A stretch of DNA of 6,691 bases from Euryarchaeota archaeon UBA226. GTDB taxonomy: Archaea > Thermoplasmatota > Poseidoniia > Poseidoniales > Poseidoniaceae. The DNA is taken from NCBI GenBank assembly GCA_002505935.1, contig DAWL01000159.1, forward strand, positions 8,029-14,719. The letters are read 5' to 3'. Below the pieces are notes generated by a model. The model was given only the letters and a program-made list of their open reading frames with translations. It ran no database searches and was not told the DNA's origin. Of the stretch, positions 1 through 5,591 are shown piece after piece (position 1 is the first letter of the stretch; each line of letters starts with the position of its first letter). A program made the translations under genes and the position numbers.

Positions 1-512
1 CAAGCATTGATGATTCCACATACCCCTAGTGGCCTTCGATAAGTGAACAATTCCTTGTCAGGAAGTTCTGAGTTCACAGTCTGGCCATACAGTCTGCGGC
101 CTTCGGACTGGAAGAATAGGCAGGTATCGATAGCTTCCTGAACAGAACCGGCTGATTCTTTCAATGTCTTACCAATCTCTCTTGTTTCAAGACGGACAAT
201 CTCATCCTTGTGCTCCATCAACAAACGTCCCATATTGCCGATAATCTGTCCGCGAGTTGGTGCAGGGGTAGCAGACCAACCAACAAAAGCGGCCCTTGCA
301 GCATCTAGAGCGTCGGAAACATCAGCGCGTGTCGATAATGGAAATTCACCCAAACAATCCGAAAGATTGGCTGGATTAGTCGATTTGAAGGTGCCACCAT
401 CTGAAGATCCCGTCAATTTTCCATTGATGATGTTCCAGCCTTTCACACTGGGCAAACCAGCGGAACCTTCAGCATTCAAAAATTCAAGTCCAGTTTCAAG
501 AACGTGCGTCAT
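1..512 (-). CDS. aldehyde dehydrogenase family protein, N-terminal part (cut by left window edge)
   Basis: NAD(P)-dependent oxidation of an aldehyde to a carboxylic acid, presumably cytosolic. Only 170 residues are in the window, against roughly 480–500 for the family. They show the family's N-terminal landmarks in order: STNPAN (44–49), the AF..W..tpa..R helix (75–87), E..REIGKT..E..GSVQEA (109–127) and PLGVCGIINA (161–170), which normally leads into the W-N-F-P segment before the NAD-binding fold. The next partial codon begins TG, consistent with the expected Trp. The catalytic Cys and Glu lie outside the window. The ATG at 512 follows a GAAGGG ribosome-binding sequence at close spacing; an in-frame GTG at 533 is an alternative that would add seven residues. 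The gene starts 45 bases after the methyltransferase stop on the same strand, so the two are probably co-transcribed. The segment loosely resembles semialdehyde dehydrogenases such as ketoglutarate- or aminoadipate-semialdehyde types, but substrate cannot be assigned. Family call sure, subfamily not. Confidence 0.92.
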   Translation of the reverse strand, partial: MTHVLETGLEFLNAEGSAGLPSVKGWNIINGKLTGSSDGGTFKSTNPANLSDCLGEFPLSTRADVSDALDAARAAFVGWSATPAPTRGQIIGNMGRLLMEHKDEIVRLETREIGKTLKESAGSVQEAIDTCLFFQSEGRRLYGQTVNSELPDKELFTYRRPLGVCGIINA

Positions 513-557
513 GGCCCTTCGAGAGGAAACCACATCATCAATCCTGTGTTCGTTGCA

Positions 558-1298
558 TCAGCCGCCTTTGCGCTGGTATGCTAGCATTACGTGCGCTACA
601 TCCCTTTGTTCGCGTGCTATCTCTCTGAAACCGGCACGCTCTGCCAACAAAGTGACATCATCAGGGCTGAAACGGGCGTGTTCAGAATAGTGTTGGAACA
701 AATCTGTATCCAAAGCGGGTTCCTCATCCTTACGAGCAAGGTAATCGGCCAATGGATGACGGCACCAATCGTAGATGAACAAGCGTCCACCTGGACGGAT
801 TAAACGCGCTGCATTTTCCAATAGGAAAAATGGATTTGGCAATTCATGAAGGACCATACTAGAATGGCCGATTTCAAAAGTCCCTTCAATACTTGAAGAC
901 CAGTCTGGACTTGACAAATCCAAATCGTGAACCGATGCTCCAATCTCATTTGCCGTCATTCGGGCAGTTTCCAACATGACCGGTACTAATTCAATAGCGT
1001 GCAAGTCCATTTCCACCTCTGGATATCTAGACTTGATCATTGGCATCCATCCACCTGGACCACAGCCCATGTCGATAACTCGAGCGCCGGGGACCAAAGC
1101 AGGAGCAATCCAAGTTGAGAAAAAATCCCAGTAACCGCCACTGAATCGATCTGCCTGAGTCTCAACCATAACATCATGAAATTCCTGAAAATCACGATGA
1201 TGTGCTTCAAGATGCTTCAGCGTGTCCATATCGGGTCCGTGATACATTCGACACTTATTCATTGACCCGAACCTTGTCTCAATTTCCAGCCTGTTCAT
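558..1298 (-). CDS. class I SAM-dependent methyltransferase (Methyltransf_11/25-like)
   Basis: Predicted soluble enzyme that transfers a methyl group from S-adenosylmethionine; the acceptor is unknown. The 246 residues carry the Rossmann-type motifs in order: motif I VIDMGCGPGG (74–83), the acidic residue ending strand 2 (E103 in HAIELV), a DLDLSSPDW segment (125–133) near the adenine-binding position, motif IV SSMVLHELPNP (146–156), and the post-IV LIRPGGRLFIYDW strand (166–178). The last about 60 residues hold a FSPDDVTLLAERAGF helix (210–224) typical of small-molecule, UbiE/Coq5-like methyltransferases. The first about 55 residues are a helical cap with no recognised motif. No membrane segment or signal peptide is seen. 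The start is uncertain: the ATG at 1298 has a pyrimidine-rich upstream (CCCCTTCA) and no SD. In-frame ATGs at 1262 (residue 13), 1247 (18) and 1229 (24) are possible and would leave the fold intact. It precedes the aldehyde dehydrogenase by 45 bases, suggesting a shared transcript. Confidence 0.9.
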   Translation of the reverse strand: MNRLEIETRFGSMNKCRMYHGPDMDTLKHLEAHHRDFQEFHDVMVETQADRFSGGYWDFFSTWIAPALVPGARVIDMGCGPGGWMPMIKSRYPEVEMDLHAIELVPVMLETARMTANEIGASVHDLDLSSPDWSSSIEGTFEIGHSSMVLHELPNPFFLLENAARLIRPGGRLFIYDWCRHPLADYLARKDEEPALDTDLFQHYSEHARFSPDDVTLLAERAGFREIAREQRDVAHVMLAYQRKGG

Positions 1299-1348
1299 TG
1301 AAGGGGTTTTTGAGCCTCGCTTGCTTCGTCGGTGTGGCGAGGGATAGA
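1299..1348. promoter_or_regulatory. divergent intergenic gap between methyltransferase and cdc48
   Basis: This 50-base gap must carry, or lie very close to, the start signals for both divergent genes. No convincing archaeal BRE/TATA pair is seen. The only AT-rich run is GTTTTTGAG (1306–1314), read as CTCAAAAAC on the minus strand. On the plus strand it would place transcription start near 1337, leaving about a 12-base cdc48 leader. On the minus strand it fits only if the methyltransferase begins at the internal ATG at 1262. A second AT-rich run, CTTATTCATT (1253–1262), lies inside the methyltransferase reading frame and could serve cdc48 with a longer leader. The extent of the gap is certain if the annotated starts are right; the promoter assignment is a guess. 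Confidence 0.3.
1315..1342 (+). promoter_or_regulatory. inverted repeat overlapping the cdc48 ribosome-binding site
   Basis: CCTCGC at 1315–1320 is the exact reverse complement of GCGAGG at 1337–1342, separated by a 16-base loop. The right arm contains most of the GAGGG SD sequence (1339–1343), which sits five bases before the cdc48 ATG at 1349. If the leader RNA extends to 1315 or further upstream, the arms could pair and hide the ribosome-binding site. The six-base stem is short, and no folding energy was calculated. The pairing is seen in the sequence; regulation is inference, and transcription may begin downstream of the left arm. Confidence 0.3.
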
Positions 1349-3580
1349 ATGGCCAACAAGGAAGATACCCTGAATCTAAGAGTAGCTAAGGCAATTCCCA
1401 GCGATGTGGGTCACGGCAGAGCACGAATCTCGGGAGATAACTCACTGGGATTGAAACCTGGTGACATAGTAGAAATCAAGGGCGAGAAACGTAGTACTGC
1501 AGCGATGTATTGGAGAGCGCGTCAAGAAGACTCTGGAATGGATATCGTTCGCGTTGATGGAATCATTCGCAAGAATGCTGGAGTCAGCCTTGGCGATAGA
1601 GTTGTGGTCAAGAAGGTCGAGGCTAAGCCGTGCACCAAACTGGTTCTCTCACCTGTCATGGCAAATAAGCAGAAAGTGAAATTCGGCTCTGGTATCGAAG
1701 GATTCGCGAGGCGCGGGCTGAATAAGCGCCCAGTAGTTGCTGGAGATAGAATCTTCATTCCTGGAATGACATTGTTTGCCGAGGCTCTTCCTTTCGCGAT
1801 TCTACAGACCACACCAAAAGGAATTGTCCAAGTACACGGTGAGACAGATATTGTAATCAAAGACGAGTCGATTGATGAGGATGATGTAGGTGCATCATCT
1901 GGAATAACCTACGAAGATATCGGAGGTATTGGAGATCAGTTGCTCAAAGTAAGAGAAATGATTGAATTACCACTCAAACATCCTGAATTGTTCCGAAGAC
2001 TCGGAATAGACCCGCCAAAAGGAGTACTTTTGCATGGGCCACCTGGAACTGGAAAGACGATGATTGCCAAGGCTGTTGCTACTGAAACCAATGCCCACTT
2101 TACTGCAATCAATGGGCCAGAAGTCATCAGCAAGTATTACGGAGAATCGGAAAAGCAATTGCGAGAAATTTTCGATGAAGCCGCAAACAACGCTCCTGCA
2201 ATTGTTTTCCTTGATGAAATAGATTCAATATGCCCGAAAAGAGAGGACGTTTCTGGCGAGGTTGAGCGTCGAGTTGTCGCTCAGATGTTGACATTGATGG
2301 ATGGTATGCAAGGTCGAGACAATGTCATCGTAATCGCAGCCACCAATCGCCGAGATGCAATCGACCCAGCATTGCGTAGACCAGGGCGATTTGACCGTGA
2401 GATCGAAATCGGTGTACCAGATCGCTTCGGGCGCAAGGAAATTATCGAAGTCCATACACGAGGCATGCCGATCAGTGATGATTTTGACGTCGATTGGGTA
2501 CTGGAGAACTCATACGGGTTCGTTGGGGCAGATATCGCTGCCTTGGTCAGAGAATCCGCAATGAAAGCGCTACGCCGATATCTGCCAGAGATCGATTTGG
2601 ACGAAGATACAATTCCTCCAGAAGTATTGGAGAAAATGGAAGTCAAGATGGAGGACTTCAAGTTGGCCATCAGAGAGATTGAACCTTCTGCTCTACGCGA
2701 AATATATGTTGAGATTCCTGAAATCCAGTGGGATGAAGTCGGTGGACTTGAGGAAATCAAGGAACGCCTGAAGGAAAGTGTCGAGTGGCCATTGACTCAA
2801 TCTGAATTATTCAATCACTTTGGCATCAAACCGCCTCGAGGAATCGTACTATTCGGCGCACCAGGAACTGGAAAGACCCTATTGGCCAAAGCGATTGCAA
2901 ATGAAGCAAAGGCCAATTTCATCTCCATAAAGGGGCCTGAACTCATCTCCAAGTGGGTCGGTGAGTCAGAACGTGCAATCCGCGAGATTTTCAAGAAAGC
3001 AAAACAATCCGCTCCATCGGTCATCTTCCTCGATGAATTCGAATCCATAGCCCACATGCGTTCAGGAGGCTCTGCTAGTGAAGGAAGCGATGTTGCAAAC
3101 CGTGTGGTCAATCAACTGCTTGCCAGCATGGACGGTGTAGAATCCCTCGATGGCGTAATCGTGGTCGCAGCAACCAATAGGCCAGAAATGATCGATCCTG
3201 CACTATTACGAAGTGGACGATTTGAGCGCGTACTTCACGTTCCTCCACCTGACGAAAAGGCAAGAATGGCCATCGCTGATATTCATACCAGCAGCATGCC
3301 GATAGCCAAGAATGTCGATTTGAAGAAGGTCTTCAAAGGACTGGATGGCTTTACTGGTGCCGATATTGAGGCAGTTTGCAGGGAAGCGGGTCTAATCGCT
3401 ATGCGGGCCGGACGTAAATCAGTCACCAAGGCACATCTTGACGAGGCTGCTTCCAGAGTTAGGCCAACCGTGACTCCAGACATGATGGAGTATTACACCA
3501 AGATGGAAACCAAGTTAGTCAGCGGTTTGACAAACATCAAACGCAATCGGGATACTAGCCGCGGAATGGAAACAATGTGA
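1349..3580 (+). CDS. cdc48 (VAT): Cdc48/VAT-family AAA+ ATPase (archaeal p97 homologue)
   Basis: Homohexameric, two-ring ATP-driven unfoldase of the archaeal cytosol that threads proteins through a central pore, working with the proteasome. It has 743 residues, matching VAT-type proteins. The N domain (about 1–185: double-psi barrel plus C-terminal lobe) begins LNLRVAKAIPSDVGHGRARI. D1 has Walker A GPPGTGKT (230–237), pore loop KYYGES (262–267), Walker B IVFLDE (285–290), ERR arginines (306–308) and sensor-1 ATN (331–333). D2 has Walker A GAPGTGKT (503–510), pore loop KWVGES (535–540), Walker B VIFLDE (558–563), a candidate arginine finger R585 and sensor-1 ATN (608–610). All catalytic residues are present, so both rings should hydrolyse ATP. 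D2 reads DEFES where DEIDS is usual, and SGRFER where PGRFDR is usual. The C terminus (RGMETM) lacks a proteasome-docking HbYX tripeptide. The frame is open upstream to 1202, but the ATG at 1349 has a GAGGG SD five bases ahead and gives the family N terminus. Confidence 0.97.
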   Translation: MANKEDTLNLRVAKAIPSDVGHGRARISGDNSLGLKPGDIVEIKGEKRSTAAMYWRARQEDSGMDIVRVDGIIRKNAGVSLGDRVVVKKVEAKPCTKLVLSPVMANKQKVKFGSGIEGFARRGLNKRPVVAGDRIFIPGMTLFAEALPFAILQTTPKGIVQVHGETDIVIKDESIDEDDVGASSGITYEDIGGIGDQLLKVREMIELPLKHPELFRRLGIDPPKGVLLHGPPGTGKTMIAKAVATETNAHFTAINGPEVISKYYGESEKQLREIFDEAANNAPAIVFLDEIDSICPKREDVSGEVERRVVAQMLTLMDGMQGRDNVIVIAATNRRDAIDPALRRPGRFDREIEIGVPDRFGRKEIIEVHTRGMPISDDFDVDWVLENSYGFVGADIAALVRESAMKALRRYLPEIDLDEDTIPPEVLEKMEVKMEDFKLAIREIEPSALREIYVEIPEIQWDEVGGLEEIKERLKESVEWPLTQSELFNHFGIKPPRGIVLFGAPGTGKTLLAKAIANEAKANFISIKGPELISKWVGESERAIREIFKKAKQSAPSVIFLDEFESIAHMRSGGSASEGSDVANRVVNQLLASMDGVESLDGVIVVAATNRPEMIDPALLRSGRFERVLHVPPPDEKARMAIADIHTSSMPIAKNVDLKKVFKGLDGFTGADIEAVCREAGLIAMRAGRKSVTKAHLDEAASRVRPTVTPDMMEYYTKMETKLVSGLTNIKRNRDTSRGMETM

Positions 3581-3581
3581 G

Positions 3582-3585
3582 TTTT
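3582..3585 (+). terminator. possible short T-run terminator after cdc48
   Basis: A TTTT run begins two bases after the cdc48 stop codon. Archaeal RNA polymerase can terminate at short U-tracts without a hairpin, but four T residues is minimal and no second tract follows. It may be chance. The same run is part of TTTTCTAG (3582–3589), which could equally be read as a weak TATA-like element for the downstream PRC-barrel gene. Confidence 0.15.
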
Positions 3586-3627
3586 CTAGGCAGTCACTGT
3601 CAGCAAAGCCTTCATGTCCTTGAGGAG

Positions 3628-3654
3628 TGACCACCCCCCGAAGGGGGGAGGTCA
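3628..3654 (+). promoter_or_regulatory. very GC-rich hairpin over the start region of the PRC-barrel gene
   Basis: An exact CCCCCC (3634–3639) / GGGGGG (3643–3648) stem closes on a GAA loop. Beyond an A·A mismatch (3633/3649) it continues as TGACC (3628–3632) against GGTCA (3650–3654), making a stem of 11 pairs in all. The right arm contains the GGGGGGAGGT sequence that would serve as ribosome-binding site, and the last paired base is the A of the ATG start codon at 3654. A second SD-like sequence, GAGGAG (3622–3627), lies just outside the left arm. The hairpin could end cdc48 transcription or control translation of the small protein; there is no T-run after it. The structure is directly visible; the role is inferred. 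Confidence 0.6.
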
Positions 3655-3896
3655 TGGCTACCAGTTTCGGGCACGAATTACTTGGTCGACAGGTGCTAGA
3701 TTCTGCTGGAGACCGGCTTGGAACCTTATTCGATCTAAAAATCGACGCCCCAACCGGCAACGTACTCGCAATGTTGGTCAGATTAGAGGATAACCTCGAC
3801 CCTGAAAGATTGCCTTGGGAGATGGAAAGGGAATACATGCGAGTTCCAGTGGAGGAGATTGACAGGATAGCTACGAGCATCCATTTGAAGCGTTAG
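3654..3896 (+). CDS. small stand-alone PRC-barrel domain protein
   Basis: This 80-residue protein consists of a single PRC-barrel-like beta domain. It opens with the usual ELLGRQVLDSAGDRLGTLFD pattern (8–27), followed by LKIDAPTGNVLAMLVRLE (28–45), a charged insert with PWEME (54–58), and the closing YMRVPVEEIDRIATSIHLKR (61–80), whose V-P-V-E-E-I and final beta strand are typical. PRC barrels occur in RNA processing factors (RimM), photosynthetic reaction centre H subunits and many short archaeal proteins of unknown role; a protein- or RNA-binding adaptor is likely, but no partner is known here. No membrane segment or catalytic motif is visible. The ATG at 3654 is chosen over an in-frame GTG at 3627, because the extra nine codons would be the left arm, loop and right arm of the hairpin itself and do not belong to the domain. 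It lies 73 bases after cdc48 and 90 bases before the membrane-protein gene, on the same strand as both. Confidence 0.85.
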   Translation: MATSFGHELLGRQVLDSAGDRLGTLFDLKIDAPTGNVLAMLVRLEDNLDPERLPWEMEREYMRVPVEEIDRIATSIHLKR

Positions 3897-3902
3897 GGGC
3901 TT

Positions 3903-3935
3903 GAAGCAACCCGCCCCCATGGGGCGGGAACCTTC
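3903..3935 (+). terminator. GC-rich hairpin after the PRC-barrel gene, candidate terminator or RNA-end element
   Basis: CCCGCCCC (3910–3917) pairs exactly with GGGGCGGG (3921–3928) around a CAT loop. After a symmetric three-base internal loop (CAA/AAC), GAAG (3903–3906) pairs with CTTC (3932–3935). It begins seven bases after the PRC-barrel stop codon, where a terminator or transcript-stabilising element would be expected. No U-tract follows, so it does not match a classical bacterial-type terminator, and archaeal termination normally relies on U-runs rather than hairpins. It may instead protect the RNA 3' end or mark a processing site. Structure seen; function inferred. Confidence 0.5.
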
Positions 3936-3940
3936 TAAAC
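3933..3940 (+). promoter_or_regulatory. weak TATA-like element for the DUF4350–DUF58 pair
   Basis: TTCTAAAC is the most AT-rich octamer between the hairpin and the ATG at 3987. A start about 25 bases downstream (near 3962) would give a leader of about 25 bases that includes the purine-rich ribosome-binding sequence (3975–3982). The geometry is right for an archaeal promoter, but the match to a TATA box is poor and it overlaps the outer arm of the hairpin. The alternative is read-through from the PRC-barrel gene or cdc48. Confidence 0.2.
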
Positions 3941-3986
3941 CGAACAAAGTCCGTGCATCAAGCAGTCAAGACATGGAGAGGGTGGT

Positions 3987-5591
3987 ATGGCAGCAAGAAA
4001 TCGAAGGATTCGCCGCGGCATTCTGCTGGTTGGTTTCTTTGGTACTTTGTTCCTCCTGATAGGTGTGGTTTTGTCTTCCTACGTCCAAAGCGGAACCTCC
4101 CAATTATCCGCTTATGACGACGATTGGGACGATATTTCGGCATTCAGGAAGGATATCAACGAAATGGGAGTTGAAACTCGTTCGGTGGTAAGTAGCCCAT
4201 TGTTGCTTAAGGAAATCGACGACCCTGGTAATGCTACATTCGTAATCAGCGGTGTCGAAAAAGATGCTTTCACGATGCCGCACTTCGGAGATTCGGGTTT
4301 CATTGAATTCGATGAGCCGGACGGGTACAGCACCTCGGAGATAGAAGCTATCGTCGATTTCTACAAGGCTAATGGAACGGTCATCGTAATGGATGATTTC
4401 GGCTTTGCTAGCGGACTTGCTGAAGCATTTGGCTGGCAATTCAATGGCAACCAGTTGTACGATTCTCTATATGCACCGACTCTAAACAGTTCATTCGTCT
4501 GGACATGCTTACAGATAGAACCATGCGGAATGAACAATCAAACAGTAGATGTTGCATCTCACAAGGCTCACCCATTGTGGGATGGGGCTCACCCTTGTGC
4601 TGCGGTTGATGGTCTCTCTGTCCCTCCAAGTGAAGCGGGACTATGTGCACACCATTGGGAAGCTGGACAAATCAATTACAACTCATCATATCAACTATTG
4701 ATGAATCAGCCTACGGTCCTTGAAAATGCAACCAAGAGTTCCAAATTAGGAGTTTCTCAGCCAATCGCCTCGACCAGTAGAGATGCCTCGATCGATGTCA
4801 ATGGAGATGGAGAAGTCATAGTTGGTCAAGAACAGAATGAGGAAACTCCTGACCGTGCCGCAAGTATCGAAGGCAATTTCGTAGTAGCCGTGGAAATCTG
4901 TGAGAGTCGCTGTGAGTACGCTGGAGATAACATGGAGGGGCGAATCATCTTCGTTGCAGATGGTTCAGTACTTTCCAATGCCATGTATGATTATGACGGC
5001 TACAATAGTGGCGATTATACCGATGAAACTCCCGCGGTTCCAATGCCTGAAAACGATAATCGAAAGTGGGCATTAGACGTCATTGCCATAGCCCTATTGA
5101 CCGATGTAAACGGTTCTCTAGAAGCAAATGAGAATGCATTGGTCATCTTTGATGAGAGCCGACATTCGCAAAATGCATTCCTAGGAGAATCTTACAACTT
5201 GGTATATTGGATACTGGTATACTTCACTAGTGAATCGATGGCGATGCTAGTATTGTTCATCGGCCTATTCATCGCATTCGAAGCAGTGGTCATCAAGAAG
5301 AAAGACCCTGAACCATGGAGGCATGTCTTCAGCATCATCTACTATGGATTCGGAGATGCGAGACGATACGGATACTATGCCAAATCAAACAAGATAAAAC
5401 AGGTATTCCTATCTAGAGTTCGCAACAACAATGGTTTGACAAGGGAAGAGTTCGACGCAATGCCTGCAAGTGAATTGCAAAAGATGATCAAAGACCCAGT
5501 GCTAATCAAATTCGTATTTGAAAACCGAGACTATTCCTTGGAGCAGATGGTCACCATCGTAAAACGAATCAAAGTATGGGGGAAGAGTTGA
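3987..5591 (+). CDS. DUF4350-like membrane protein with large extracytoplasmic domain
   Basis: This 534-residue membrane protein of unknown biochemical role has a basic N terminus (RNRRIRR), a first membrane helix (about 11–33), a long outer domain (34–402), a second helix (about 415–436) followed by KKK, and a basic cytoplasmic tail of about 98 residues. The positive-inside pattern places the large domain outside the cell. The domain starts with an S-A-Y-D-D-D-W-D-D-I segment, contains TVIVMDDFG (131–139) and ends with ALVIFDESRH (384–393), the D-E-x-H-type signature found in DUF4350 proteins. It has six cysteines, spaced as pairs (174/180, 204/220, 305/309), and seven N-x-S/T sequons (82, 129, 167, 184, 232, 247, 375). 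A DVNGDGEV stretch (270–277) resembles a calcium-binding loop but lacks the usual Glu/Asp at position 12. GAGGG (3978–3982) precedes the ATG. Its stop abuts the DUF58 start, supporting joint function. The DUF4350 call rests on motif and context and is not certain. Confidence 0.8.
   Translation: MAARNRRIRRGILLVGFFGTLFLLIGVVLSSYVQSGTSQLSAYDDDWDDISAFRKDINEMGVETRSVVSSPLLLKEIDDPGNATFVISGVEKDAFTMPHFGDSGFIEFDEPDGYSTSEIEAIVDFYKANGTVIVMDDFGFASGLAEAFGWQFNGNQLYDSLYAPTLNSSFVWTCLQIEPCGMNNQTVDVASHKAHPLWDGAHPCAAVDGLSVPPSEAGLCAHHWEAGQINYNSSYQLLMNQPTVLENATKSSKLGVSQPIASTSRDASIDVNGDGEVIVGQEQNEETPDRAASIEGNFVVAVEICESRCEYAGDNMEGRIIFVADGSVLSNAMYDYDGYNSGDYTDETPAVPMPENDNRKWALDVIAIALLTDVNGSLEANENALVIFDESRHSQNAFLGESYNLVYWILVYFTSESMAMLVLFIGLFIAFEAVVIKKKDPEPWRHVFSIIYYGFGDARRYGYYAKSNKIKQVFLSRVRNNNGLTREEFDAMPASELQKMIKDPVLIKFVFENRDYSLEQMVTIVKRIKVWGKS

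Noticed and set aside
208..690. 160-codon open frame on the plus strand
   Set aside because: It runs antisense across the aldehyde dehydrogenase and the end of the methyltransferase, both with clear family motifs; its translation has no recognisable domain.
1202..1348. N-terminal extension of the cdc48 reading frame, with an upstream ATG at 1202
   Set aside because: The added 49 residues lie antisense inside the methyltransferase, resemble no Cdc48 N domain, and a well-spaced SD precedes the ATG at 1349.
2281..2760. 159-codon open frame on the minus strand inside cdc48
   Set aside because: It is antisense to conserved AAA+ sequence, serine/isoleucine-rich and without a domain; a by-product of the cdc48 codons.
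2461..3303. Repeated stretches within cdc48, for example CATGCCGAT at 2463–2471 and 3295–3303
   Set aside because: They fall at equivalent places in the D1 and D2 rings and reflect the ancient duplication of the AAA+ domain, not a mobile or regulatory repeat.
3627..3653. Upstream GTG start for the PRC-barrel protein
   Set aside because: The nine extra codons consist of the hairpin arms and loop, the domain begins after the ATG at 3654, and the GAGGA sequence abuts the GTG with no spacing.
3515..3880. 121-codon minus-strand open frame covering the PRC-barrel gene and both sides of it
   Set aside because: It is antisense to a recognisable PRC-barrel domain, crosses the hairpin, and has no domain of its own.
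4794..4829. EF-hand or dockerin calcium loop in the DUF4350-like protein
   Set aside because: DVNGDGEV looks right, but position 12 of the loop is Gln and no flanking helices or second loop are evident; kept only as a remark in the gene entry.
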